Origin: JBOGED01 sp050743625
Lineage (GTDB): Bacteria > Actinomycetota > Nitriliruptoria > Euzebyales > Egibacteraceae
Reading direction: 5' to 3'
NCBI GenBank assembly: GCA_050743625.1
Contig: JBOGED010000007.1
Span: forward strand, 1-29,379
DNA: 29,379 bases
Below, piece after piece: positions 1 through 9,300 of the stretch; position 1 is the first letter of the stretch, and the number at the start of each line of letters is the position of its first letter. The notes below the pieces were generated by a model. The model was not told where the DNA came from. It saw only the letters and a program-made list of their open reading frames with translations, and ran no database searches. Made by a program: the position numbers and the translations under genes.

Positions 1-28
1 CGGTATACCGCGCGGATCCTCCACGCAA

Positions 29-961
29 CTACGGCTTGGAGGGGCGCACGAGCTCTCGGGCCGCCACCACCAGCTTGCGGGTCGGGGGAACGGCCGCGCG
101 GACGTGGAACACCTGCCAGTCGGCGGCCTCGATCCGGTCGAGGATCTCTCGGTACAGGTGGTGGGCTATGCGGATGCACGCCTGGCTCGCCGGAGGCAGC
201 ATCGCCCAACCGGCCTCGGCGCGGCGGTACAGGGCGCGGGTCCGCTGGGCCTCGAAGGCGAGCAGCCGCTGGAACCTGGGCCCGACCTGGCGAGCGTGAA
301 AGTCCGCCTCGGTGACGCCGAACCGGTCGAGGTCCTCGAGCGGCAGGTAGATCCGGCCGCGGTCCCAGTCCTCGGCGACATCACGTAAGAAGTTCGTCAG
401 CTGGAACGCGACGCCGAGGTCCATGGCGCGCTCGCGCGCTTGCGGGTGCGTCGCGCCCAGTACCGGCAGCATCATCGAACCGATGACCGCCGCCGACCCG
501 TACACGTAGTGGGACAGGTCGTCGTAGGTCGGGTAGCGAGTGATCTCCAGGTCCATCGCCATCGAGTCGAGGAACGCGTGAAGATCGTCGTGGCGGATGC
601 CCAGCTCTTGGACGGTATGGAGCACCGCGACGAGGACCGGCTCGTCGGTGTGGCCAGTTTTCAAGCCGGCGAGGAACTCCTGCGACCAGGCCTCGAGGGC
701 TTCCCTCCGCCGGCCGGCATCCCAGTCCAGGTCCATGTGGTCGACCAGGTCGTCGGCGTACCGGGCGAACCCGTACAGGGCGTGGACGTGCCGCTGTGTG
801 CTCCCCGGGAGGAACCGGGTCGCGAAGTAGTAGGTACGGCCGTGCGCCGCGTTCATGCGGCGGCACAGCTCATAGCTGGTGGCGAGGTCGGCGGTCGCCC
901 TGCCCCCGAGGATCTTCGCGACGATCTCGGGGGAGGCTGGCGGATGCGGGTAGTCGGTCAT
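29..961 (-). CDS. crtB: Phytoene synthase
   Basis: Likely condenses two geranylgeranyl diphosphates head to head into 15-cis-phytoene, the first committed step of C40 carotenoid synthesis. The 310-residue protein has normal length for the squalene/phytoene synthase family. Both Mg-binding aspartate motifs are visible: DDLVD at residues 70-74 and DVAED at 194-198, the latter inside the family segment NFLRDVAEDWDRGRIYLP. The ATG at 961 follows the crtI stop by only 8 nt, so the two are almost certainly cotranscribed. A squalene synthase role is possible in this family, but the adjoining crtI and crtE make phytoene synthase much more likely. Nothing is missing or truncated. Confidence 0.93.
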   Translation of the reverse strand: MTDYPHPPASPEIVAKILGGRATADLATSYELCRRMNAAHGRTYYFATRFLPGSTQRHVHALYGFARYADDLVDHMDLDWDAGRRREALEAWSQEFLAGLKTGHTDEPVLVAVLHTVQELGIRHDDLHAFLDSMAMDLEITRYPTYDDLSHYVYGSAAVIGSMMLPVLGATHPQARERAMDLGVAFQLTNFLRDVAEDWDRGRIYLPLEDLDRFGVTEADFHARQVGPRFQRLLAFEAQRTRALYRRAEAGWAMLPPASQACIRIAHHLYREILDRIEAADWQVFHVRAAVPPTRKLVVAARELVRPSKP

Positions 962-969
962 CGGCGGGG

Positions 970-2448
970 TCAGCCGTCCGCCGGCATCGCCATCACCCGG
1001 TCAGCCGCCAGGCGTCCCGATACCAGCACCATCGGGACGCCGACACCCGGAGTCGTGCCGGATCCCACGAACACCACCCCGCCGACTGCCGGCGCGACGT
1101 TGGCGGGGCGGAACGGGCCGGTCTGGAAGAAGCGGTGGCTCGCCGCGAACGGCGTCCCGGCGGCCATCCCCATCCGTGCCCAATCCTGCGGAGTCACGGT
1201 CATCGACGTCACCGTCGCCGCCTCCACCGGACCGTAGCCCGCGGCCTCCATCCGGGCGACGGCCGCGACCCGCTCGCGCTCGGCGTCCCACGTGGGGCCC
1301 GGTCCGCGCAGGTTGGGCGCCGGGAGCAGGTGGAACGCCACGTCACAACCCGGCGGCGCCAGGTCGGGATCGCCGCGGGTCGGGACGGTGAGGAACCATG
1401 AGGGGTCGCGCTGCGCCTGGCCGGCGAGGAGGTCGGCGAATGACTCCTCGTAACCCGCGGCGAAGTGGATGTTGTGGTGCGCGGCGTCGGGAAGGACACG
1501 GTCGAGACCGAGGTGGGTGACCACGCATGACGGCGAGTAGCGCAACCGGTGGACCCGGCGTGGCGTCGCCTCGGGTGGGAGCAGGTCCCGGTAGGCAACC
1601 GGCAGGTCCGGGTTCAGGACCACGACATCGAGTGGGAAACGCTCGCCACCCACGGTCCGGACCGCGACCGCCCTGCCCCCAGTGACCTCGACCGCCTCGA
1701 CGGTCTCGCCGAACCGGATGTCGACGCCGAGCCGGGTGGCAAGGTCGGCCAGGGACCGGCTCACCGCGTGGATTCCTCCGCGCGGGAAGTAGACGCCGGC
1801 GATCGTGTCCATGTACGGGATGACGGCATAGATCCCGAGCGCCTCGAACGGGCTCAGTCCCGCGTACATCGCCTGGAACGTGAACAGGCGGATCAGCCGC
1901 CAGTCCCGCAGGAAGCTCGCGACGAGGTCGTGCATCCGGCGGAAGCCGCCCAGCCGGGCGAGGCGCACGAGCGGTCCGGGATGGCGGACGAGGTCGAGAG
2001 GCGAGTCGAAGTTCCGGTCGATGAATGGCGCGAACTCGGCGTGGTACAGCGCATGCAGGTGATCGGCGAGGCGCTGCAGCCGCTTGGCCTCGTCCGCGCC
2101 GCAGACTTCTCGGACCTCTTCGGCCAGCGCCTCCAGGCTCCCCCGGACCCGCAGCACCGACCCGTCGTGGAAGACCGCGCGATAGGCGGGGTCGAGTCGC
2201 GTCAGCTCCAGGTGATCGGCGAGGTCCTCTCCGGCCAGGGCGAACAGCTCACCGAGCAAGCCGGGCATCGTGAGCACCGATGGCCCAGTGTCGAACGCGT
2301 ACCCGTCTTGCACCACGCGACCGGCCCGACCACCCGGTACCACCTCTCGCTCCACCACCGTGACGTCCGCCCCGGCGACGGCGAGGCGGATCGCGGCTGC
2401 CAGACCACCCAGCCCGGCGCCCACGACGACTACCCGACGGCCTGGCAC
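970..2448 (-). CDS. crtI: Phytoene desaturase (CrtI type)
   Basis: FAD-dependent desaturase that converts phytoene stepwise to a lycopene-type polyene. The dinucleotide-binding motif GAGLGG begins at residue 10. The C-terminus carries the bacterial phytoene dehydrogenase signature (GSGTTPGVGVPMVLVSG), in which the last Rossmann strand contacts FAD. I place the start at the GTG at 2448: AGGGA lies 7 nt upstream, FAD binding starts right after it, and the resulting 492 residues match CrtI enzymes. The reading frame stays open to 2706, but the extra 86 residues are low-complexity and lack homology character. The gene sits 173 nt downstream of crtE and 8 nt upstream of crtB. The number of desaturations cannot be read from the sequence. 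Confidence 0.92.
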   Translation of the reverse strand: MPGRRVVVVGAGLGGLAAAIRLAVAGADVTVVEREVVPGGRAGRVVQDGYAFDTGPSVLTMPGLLGELFALAGEDLADHLELTRLDPAYRAVFHDGSVLRVRGSLEALAEEVREVCGADEAKRLQRLADHLHALYHAEFAPFIDRNFDSPLDLVRHPGPLVRLARLGGFRRMHDLVASFLRDWRLIRLFTFQAMYAGLSPFEALGIYAVIPYMDTIAGVYFPRGGIHAVSRSLADLATRLGVDIRFGETVEAVEVTGGRAVAVRTVGGERFPLDVVVLNPDLPVAYRDLLPPEATPRRVHRLRYSPSCVVTHLGLDRVLPDAAHHNIHFAAGYEESFADLLAGQAQRDPSWFLTVPTRGDPDLAPPGCDVAFHLLPAPNLRGPGPTWDAERERVAAVARMEAAGYGPVEAATVTSMTVTPQDWARMGMAAGTPFAASHRFFQTGPFRPANVAPAVGGVVFVGSGTTPGVGVPMVLVSGRLAADRVMAMPADG

Positions 2449-2621
2449 CCAGTGGTCCCTGACGGAAATATCGTTCGGTATCGAGGGCGGCACTGCGCCC
2501 CGCTCGCAAGGCGCGCCGAGGGCGCATATCCGGAGGTCATCTGTAACCGAGGCGCAACGACGCGAGCGGGGATGCAGGGTCGTCCGAATACCAACGGATT
2601 TCCGGAAGGGACCACTTAGTC

Positions 2622-3758
2622 CTACCCGATCCGGAATGCAGCGAGGTTGGCGAGATCCCGCAGGGCCTGGCGCGCGGGCTCCGGGACTGGCGCCAGCGCC
2701 TGGCATGCGAGCTGATGCTTGGCCTCGAGGAGCTGCTCGACAGAGTCGAGGGCGCCACAGTCGACGATGATCTGGCGGGCGCGGGTGGCGTCGGACTCCT
2801 CGATGTCGGGATTGCCGAGTACTCGGGTCAGGACCATGCGCTCCGCCGGGCTGGCGAGGGCGAGGGTACGGAGCATGAGCACGGTTCGCTTCCCCTCCCG
2901 AAGATCGCTCATCGAGCCCTTGCCGGTGGTCTCGGGATCGCCGAACAGCCCGAGCACGTCGTCGCGCAGCTGGAACGCGACGCCAACCGCGTCACCGAAC
3001 GCGCAGAGCGCCGCGTCGAGCAGCTCACCACTCCCACCGATCGCGGCGCCGACCTGGAGGGGGCGGGTCACGGTATACCGACCCGACTTGAGGAGCGCGA
3101 CGCGAAGCGCCTCATCCTCGGTCGCGTCCGCCAACCCCGCGAGGCGCAGGTCAAGGTACTGGCCCGCCATGACCTCGACCCGCAGGTCCGTGAACACCCG
3201 GCGTGCCCGGTCGAGCGCCGCGGGCTCGAGTCCCGCCCCGTCCATCAGCTGGTCCGCCCAGACGAACGCGAGGTCTCCTGCAAGGAGGGCCGCGCTGACC
3301 CCGAACCAGGTGGGGTTGCCCGACAGGCCCTCTTTGCGATGGTTCGCGGCCAACGCCTCGTGCGCTGCTGGCCGGTTACGCCGCATCGGGGAACGATCCA
3401 TGACATCGTCGTGGATGAGCGCGAACGTGTGAAGCATCTCGACCGCCGCGGCCGGCCACAGCACGGCCTCCTCGTGCTCCGCGCCGGTCGCTCGGTGCCC
3501 CCAGTACACGAACGCCGGGCGAAGTCGCTTCCCGCTCGCCCGCACGAGCCCGGCGACCTCCAGGCCAATGCACTCCAGCTCGACGCCCACCTTGACGAGC
3601 TCGGCGACACGCGCGGTGAGAAAGGAATCCATCAGCGCCGTCACCTGCTCGGACACGTCGTCAAGCGCCGCCACGCCAGACCGCGACCCATTCGCGGTGC
3701 CCGCCCAGCAGGATCCCGCGATCGGGACTCCTTCGAGCGCTTCGCTCCTGGTGGCCAT
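2622..3758 (-). CDS. crtE: Geranylgeranyl diphosphate synthase (polyprenyl synthetase)
   Basis: All-trans isoprenyl diphosphate synthase, presumably making the GGPP that CrtB uses. The first aspartate-rich motif is in HDDVMDRSPMRRN and the second is RDDVLG (in QLRDDVLGLFGD). The RPLQVG segment of the family is also present. Chain length is assigned from context (crtI and crtB downstream), not from residues; FPP or a longer product cannot be excluded. The start is uncertain. I use the ATG at 3758 (378 residues). An upstream GTG at 3767 and a TTG at 3863 are in frame, the latter adding 35 residues with no clear family similarity. The ~260 nt upstream gap probably contains its own promoter, since the SDR gene ends at 4026. 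Confidence 0.88.
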   Translation of the reverse strand: MATRSEALEGVPIAGSCWAGTANGSRSGVAALDDVSEQVTALMDSFLTARVAELVKVGVELECIGLEVAGLVRASGKRLRPAFVYWGHRATGAEHEEAVLWPAAAVEMLHTFALIHDDVMDRSPMRRNRPAAHEALAANHRKEGLSGNPTWFGVSAALLAGDLAFVWADQLMDGAGLEPAALDRARRVFTDLRVEVMAGQYLDLRLAGLADATEDEALRVALLKSGRYTVTRPLQVGAAIGGSGELLDAALCAFGDAVGVAFQLRDDVLGLFGDPETTGKGSMSDLREGKRTVLMLRTLALASPAERMVLTRVLGNPDIEESDATRARQIIVDCGALDSVEQLLEAKHQLACQALAPVPEPARQALRDLANLAAFRIG

Positions 3759-3965
3759 GCCGGCGGTCACGTCCTCGAGCCAGGTATCGCTGTCATGCTC
3801 CCTATTCGTTCCATACCGGCCTTCCGATGAGTCGAATTGTTGCCGGAGCCTACCAGGACACAAGCTGCGGACGCCTTAGGGCGAGCTGGGCACTGGCCGG
3901 CCTAAATCCCTGCACAGCAGTACGGCGAAGGGCTCCACCCGATCCGCCATCCGACCGATGAACAG

Positions 3966-3977
3966 ATACGAGCGTAT
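3966..3977. promoter_or_regulatory. Short inverted repeat upstream of crtE, candidate operator
   Basis: ATACG and CGTAT flank a 2 nt centre in the otherwise GC-rich gap between the SDR gene and crtE (3759-4025). It lies in the only AT-leaning part of that gap, about 210 nt upstream of the assumed crtE start. I see no gene in the gap. A half-site this short can occur by chance, so the call is tentative. Confidence 0.22.
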
Positions 3978-4025
3978 TGAGAAAGGTGATCCGGCGGGCG
4001 GTCGCAGCATCTTTTGGGCCGCGGG

Positions 4026-4862
4026 TCAGCGCGCGGCCAGGGTCTCGGTGTGAGATCGAGCCGCCCTGGAGGCGTTGATCCGCTGGACGAGGGACGGGGA
4101 AAGTCTCGCGGCACCCCAGGCGCGGCGGGCGAAGGCGGGCGCGATGATCAACGCCTGGTCGCGGTCGACACCGCGTAGCACGTCGCTGGCGAGCCGGTCC
4201 GCGGTGTACAGCCGGCGCTGTACGTGCAGGGCCGACTCACGGGCCCGTTTGCCGGCGGCCGTCTGCGGTAGGCAGGGGTTGACGTTGTCGAGCATCGGGG
4301 TGTCGACGTACCCGGGGCAGACGACGCTGACCCGGACGCCGCGGTTGGCTGCCTCGGCGCGAAGCGCGAGGCTCAGCCCGACCACGGCGTGCTTCGTGGT
4401 GACATAGGGGGCCATGAGCGGCCCGGGTACCAGGCCGGCCAGTGACGCGGTGTTGACGATGGTCCCGAAGCCTTGCTCGAGCATGATCGGGTAGGCGGCA
4501 TGCACGCCGTGGACGACGCCGCGCAGGTTGACGTCGATGGCCTGGTCCCAGTGGTCCAGGGTGAGCTCCTCGGCCGCTCCACCGACGCCGATGCCGGCGT
4601 TGTTGAAGACCAGGTTGATCCTCCCGTGCTCGTCCTTGACCGAGGAGATCAGCCCGGCTACGGCCTTGGCGTCCCGCACGTCGAGACCCACCCCGGCGAC
4701 GCGGCCGGGACCAAGTGCCCGCAGCCGTTCGGCGGCGCGGCCCGCGCCCCGCTGGTCGAGGTCGGCCACCGTCACGACGTCTCCCCGCGCCACGAGAGCG
4801 GCGGCCAATGCGTACCCGATACCCGACGCGCCCCCCGTCACCACGGCTACTCGTGACGTCAT
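4026..4862 (-). CDS. Short-chain dehydrogenase/reductase (classical SDR)
   Basis: NAD(P)-dependent oxidoreductase of 278 residues, the usual size for classical SDRs. The cofactor motif TGGASGIG spans residues 9-16, NNAG spans 87-90, the catalytic serine is S140, and Y153 and K157 form YVTTK. The PGYVDTPM segment after the active site is also typical. The ATG at 4862 is chosen because it starts directly before the Rossmann fold and forms an ATGA overlap with the stop of the upstream monooxygenase. The open frame to 5147 is antisense-like filler. As the last gene of the PKS-A/PKS-B/monooxygenase run, it probably oxidises or reduces a hydroxyl or ketone on the synthase product. The substrate cannot be read from the sequence. 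Confidence 0.88.
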   Translation of the reverse strand: MTSRVAVVTGGASGIGYALAAALVARGDVVTVADLDQRGAGRAAERLRALGPGRVAGVGLDVRDAKAVAGLISSVKDEHGRINLVFNNAGIGVGGAAEELTLDHWDQAIDVNLRGVVHGVHAAYPIMLEQGFGTIVNTASLAGLVPGPLMAPYVTTKHAVVGLSLALRAEAANRGVRVSVVCPGYVDTPMLDNVNPCLPQTAAGKRARESALHVQRRLYTADRLASDVLRGVDRDQALIIAPAFARRAWGAARLSPSLVQRINASRAARSHTETLAAR

Positions 4863-6376
4863 CCGTGCCTCACGTCCTGATGCACCTGTCGGCGGGCCGG
4901 GCCAGCGGCAGGCGTCACCTCGTAGTCGGTTGTCCGTAGCCGCCGGGTACGCAGCCAGTAGCGGACGGTGGAGCCGGGCCACAGGGTGCGGTTGACGCCG
5001 TGCCTGTCGAGGTACCAGCTGTCGCACCCACCGACGCTCCAGACCGTGCCCGTCAGGCTGTCCTGGAGATTCCGGTTGAACGCCGCCTGAGCCGACGGGC
5101 GCACCTCGACTCGGCGAGCGCCGCCGTCCTCCATCAGGCGCAGGCACTGCACGACGTGGCGGACCTGCGCCTCGATCATGAAGACCATCGAGTTGTGCGC
5201 GAGACCGGAGTTCGGCCCGAGCAGAAAGAACAGGTTGGGGAAGCCGGCGAGGGTGACGCCGAGGTAAGCCTCCATACCGTCGCGCCAGGCGTCGGTGATC
5301 TTGACCCCGTTTCGGCCCACGATGTGCGCGTTCTCGAAGGCATCGGTGGCGTGGAAGCCGGTGCCGAGGACGATCGCGTCGACCGCTCGTTCGACGCCGT
5401 CGCGCGTCACGATGCTGTGCTCGCGTACCTCGACGATCTCCTCGGTGACGAGCTCGGTATTGGGGCGAGTCAGCGCCGGGTAGTAGTCATTGGACAGGAG
5501 GATGCGCTTACACCCGATCGTGTAGTCGGGAGTGACCTTCCGGCGCAGCTCCTCCTCGGCGATCTGGCGGCGGATGTGCCAGCGGGCGATGGCCTCGACG
5601 CCACCCATCAGCCTGGGATGCGCGAACCCGAGACCCAGGCTCTCCTGGTACCAGTAGATCAAGTAGCGGAGCGCCCGCTGGAGCGCTGGCATCCCGCGGA
5701 ACAGGCGATGCTCCACGGTAGACAGGCGCCGGTCCGGTCTCGGCAGGACCCACGGCGGGGTGCGCTGGAACACATGGAGCTGGGCGGTCTGGCGCGCGAT
5801 CCGCGGGACGAACTGGACGGCGCTGGCCCCGGTGCCGATCACGGCGATCCGCTTTCCCGCCAGGTCGACCGCGTGGTTCCACTCGGCCGAGTGGAACATC
5901 GTGCCTGCGAACCGCGCGAGGCCGGGGATGTCCGGGATGTTTGGCCGGTGGAGCGGCCCCACGGCGGCGATGAACGCCCTGGCCCGTATCGTCTCCCCGG
6001 TCGCGGTGACGACGTGCCACCGGTCGGTCGCATCGTCGAACTCGGTGCCAGTGACCTCGGTGCCGAACCGGATGTGCGACCGGATGCCGTAGACGTCCGC
6101 GCAGTGCTCAAGGTAATCCAAGATCTCTGCCTGCCGCGGGAACATGTGCGACCAGCCGGCCCTCGGCTCGAACGAGTACGAGTACAGCAGCGACGCGATG
6201 TCGCACGCACACCCCGGGTAGGTGTTCTCCCGCCACGTTCCGCCGACCTCGTTCGCCTTCTCCAACACGACAAAGTCGTCAATGCCGGCCTGCTTGAGCT
6301 TGATCGCCATACCCAGGCCAGAGAAGCCGGCGCCAACGATGACAATGGCCGGGTCGTGGCTCCCGCGGCCCTTCAT
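4859..6376 (-). CDS. Flavin-containing monooxygenase, Baeyer-Villiger type
   Basis: 505-residue FAD/NADPH monooxygenase. The FAD motif GAGFSG is at residues 15-20, followed by the GGTWRENTYPGCACD segment characteristic of class B flavin monooxygenases. The Baeyer-Villiger fingerprint is present at 156-166 as FAGTMFHSAEW, though the position after the tryptophan is Asn instead of the usual Pro or Asp. The NADPH motif GTGASA is at 181-186. It would insert oxygen next to a ketone (ester or lactone formation) or oxidise a heteroatom. Start and stop both sit in ATGA overlaps, with PKS-B upstream and the SDR gene downstream, so it is tightly coupled to the synthase. A plausible job is oxidising a ketone left by the synthase or made by the SDR. 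Confidence 0.9.
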   Translation of the reverse strand: MKGRGSHDPAIVIVGAGFSGLGMAIKLKQAGIDDFVVLEKANEVGGTWRENTYPGCACDIASLLYSYSFEPRAGWSHMFPRQAEILDYLEHCADVYGIRSHIRFGTEVTGTEFDDATDRWHVVTATGETIRARAFIAAVGPLHRPNIPDIPGLARFAGTMFHSAEWNHAVDLAGKRIAVIGTGASAVQFVPRIARQTAQLHVFQRTPPWVLPRPDRRLSTVEHRLFRGMPALQRALRYLIYWYQESLGLGFAHPRLMGGVEAIARWHIRRQIAEEELRRKVTPDYTIGCKRILLSNDYYPALTRPNTELVTEEIVEVREHSIVTRDGVERAVDAIVLGTGFHATDAFENAHIVGRNGVKITDAWRDGMEAYLGVTLAGFPNLFFLLGPNSGLAHNSMVFMIEAQVRHVVQCLRLMEDGGARRVEVRPSAQAAFNRNLQDSLTGTVWSVGGCDSWYLDRHGVNRTLWPGSTVRYWLRTRRLRTTDYEVTPAAGPARRQVHQDVRHG

Positions 6377-9300
6377 CGTTCAGCGATGGCGAGCGCGGCG
6401 ATCCACTCACCGTCGCGGACGGTGTGGACGGTCAGCGGCGCGGCCGGTGAATGCCCGTCGAGCATCCCAACCCGTCCGCTCTCCCTATCGAGCTCGGCGA
6501 CCACCAAGCTGGCTGAGTGCTCGGGCTCTCGGCCGAGCACCTTGCCGGCTGCCTTCTTGGCGCACGACAGGCGCAGCGCCCACTCCTGCTGGAGCGGCCC
6601 GCCGAGCGCGGCGACCAGGTCGCGCTCGTGTGGGTCGGACGCAAGGCGCTCGAGTGGATCGTCGATGCGGTCGAGACGCTCGAGGTCGATGCCGATGCCC
6701 TCGTAACGCTCGCCGTCACCGGCGATCGCGACCGCGGCGCCGTCGCAGTGCGACAGCGACACGACCGGTGCCCGGTCGACTCGCAGGGTCCAGGGTCCCG
6801 TGACCAGTGGCCTACCGTGCTCGTCTAGGACGATCTCGATGTCGGCCGGGTACAGCTCCAAGGCGAAGGATGTGCAGAGGACGGCGCAAACGGCGTCCTT
6901 GGCCGCTGCTCGCTCGAGCAGCCACTGGCTGCGGCGCCGCTCGGAGCCGGCAAGGCTTGCCCAGGCGGCCCGCTCGCGCCGGCTGAGCACGAGGTGGGCG
7001 AGGACGCGCAGCCAAAACTGGCTATACGTGGTGGCCAGCGTCGGATCGTCGATCCGGCAGCAGGCAAGACCCTTAGGTTCTACCAGGGCATCCGTCAACG
7101 CCGCCCACGGGGCGCCAAGTGCCGCGCCGCGCGGCGTGAGCTGTTTTGACAGGTCGAAGCGGTAGGTGGTCCAGCCGGTCAACCGGGTCAGCAGGCGGCC
7201 GTCCGGTCCCACGATGTCGGTGTCGGCGCGGATCTGCCGGTCGCCGAGCAGGCGGATCCGGGCCCGCCCGGTCACGCGTGTGCCCGCAGGCGGTGTCGGC
7301 CCGAACAGCTGGAGCTCGGTCAGCGCGAACGGGAAAGCGTTGAATTCGTCACCGAGTTCCTCGATTGCCCAGAAGCCGAGGATCTGGCCGGTGGCGTCCA
7401 GCAGCAGCGGATCGGTGGCCAGGGCCGGGTCGGGCGTCGAGGCGAACAGGTCGTGGGTAGGCAGGATCTCCAGTGTGGCCTCGGTCCCGTCCTCACCCCA
7501 GCGATCGAGCGAGGCGACACCCTGGAAGCGCGGGCCGTGGAACATCCGTTCCGGATAAAGGTTTGTCGTGCCCTGGGCGTAGGGACGCTCGGCGCGCAGC
7601 TCCAGCTCGGTGGCCGCGGGCGATGCGGGGTAGGCGTCGGCGAGCACGACCGTCCCCTCGGCTACCCGGGTCCCGGCCTCGGCGCCGGAGGCTGCGCTGT
7701 CGGCCAGGCGCTGCAATTCGACGTGGACGTGACAACCGTCCCCGGCCGGGTCCAGCCGGGCGACGAGGCGCAGTGTCGCGTGGCCGTCGTCCAGCGCGAT
7801 CCACTGGTAGGCACGGATGTCCTTCATGCCGATGACCACCCGGCCTGGCAGCAAGGCGGCGGCCGCCTCGGCCAACATCTCCATGCTGAACGTCATAGGG
7901 ACGACCGGGAGCGAGAGCAGCGACTCGTCGGTCACGGAGATCTGACGCCCGAAGAAGGTGTGGTCATAGAGGAACAGGTCCTCGTCGAGGTCCAGGCGGC
8001 GTACGGCGACCAGCTCCCGGCCTTCGGTCAGCGACACCACCGAACCGAGCAGGGGGAACCGGGGTAAGGGGCCGGTCATAACCATCTCGGGGGCGCCGTC
8101 CCCGTTCCGCGTCCCGTCAGGCAGGGTCGTGCTCTCCCTGCTCAGCAGAGCGCGCATGGTGTGCTGCTGGACGTCCAAGAACCTGTCCATCGTGTCGAGG
8201 TAGGCCTGCATGACCTGCTCACCGCCGCCCGCGCCAAGGGCTGGTACCGAAGCCGCTGCAGCCGGTTCGGGCGCCTGGGCGACCGCCGGGCTCGTCATCG
8301 GCGGGAGCAGCTGGTCCAGCTCGAACAGCGGCAGGTCCACGGCGAGCCGCACCCAGGCGTCGCCCGCCTTTGGTCGAGCCAGTTCCGGGCCGCTTTCCAG
8401 AGGCAGCCGGCGGGGTGACCTGCGGGCGTAGAGGTACTCGAGGTTCATCGGCACATGGTGTGCGGCGAGAAGCCCCACGAGATGGGCGAGCTGGGTCACG
8501 CCGGTCCGGTGGGCGAGGTCGGCTGGCACGGCGAGGTGGGGCCGCCCGCGCAGGATGTCGTCGGTGAACGCGGTGAGGTGCCCCCCTGGGCCGACCTCGA
8601 CGAAGATCCGCGCGCCGTCGGCATATAGCGCTTCGACGGTCTGCCGGAACCGTACGGGTTGCGACCACTGGTCGGCCGTGAGCTTGCGCAGGGCCTCCGG
8701 TTCGTTCGGGTACTGTCCGGCGGTGACACACGAGTACACGGGGATGCGCGGGGGTCTGAACTCCAGCTGTTCGTAGAACCCGTGGAAGTGATCGCTGTAC
8801 TCGGCGAACGCCGGCGTGTGGTAGGCACAGTCGACGGGCAGCGTCGTGCACACCGCGCCAGCCTGCCGGAGCTGTTCGGCGGCCTCGGCCGTCGCCTCGG
8901 TTGAGCCACCGAGGACGATCTGGTGGGAGCAGTTGTCCATTGCCACGGCCAGCGCGCCGCCGCTGCGTTGGACGAGGGCCAGGACCTGTTCCCGCTCGAG
9001 CGTGCCGACCGCGAGGAGGACGCCGGTGGGGATGCGGCCCTCGCGGTGGAGCGGCTCGTGTACTCCCTGCAAGAGGAGCGACTGCCGGATGAGCTCAGCC
9101 TCGTCGTCGACTGCGAGCGCACCGGCCGCCCCTAGGGCGGAGAAATCGCCCAAACTATGACCGAGCATGGCGTGGGGTCGGAGATCGAGCCGGCTGAGCA
9201 GGCTGTAAAGCGCCTGGTTCGCCACGAAGACGGCTGTGCCTCCCGTGTCCGTTGCTCGCAGCATGGCCGGGTCCCCGGTCGAGCCGCCCGGGGGCGGAAA

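Noticed and set aside
1549..2619. 356-codon plus-strand frame over crtI
   Set aside because: Low-complexity antisense frame; crtI on the other strand has full family signatures.
4017..4038. GGCCGCG/CGCGGCC hairpin at the end of the SDR gene
   Set aside because: Short stem overlapping the coding end in GC-rich DNA with no U-tract; too common by chance to call a terminator.
5000..6706. 568-codon plus-strand frame over the monooxygenase and PKS-B end
   Set aside because: Antisense shadow of two genes with clear FAD, NADPH and PPTase motifs. It has no recognisable domain and no ribosome binding site.
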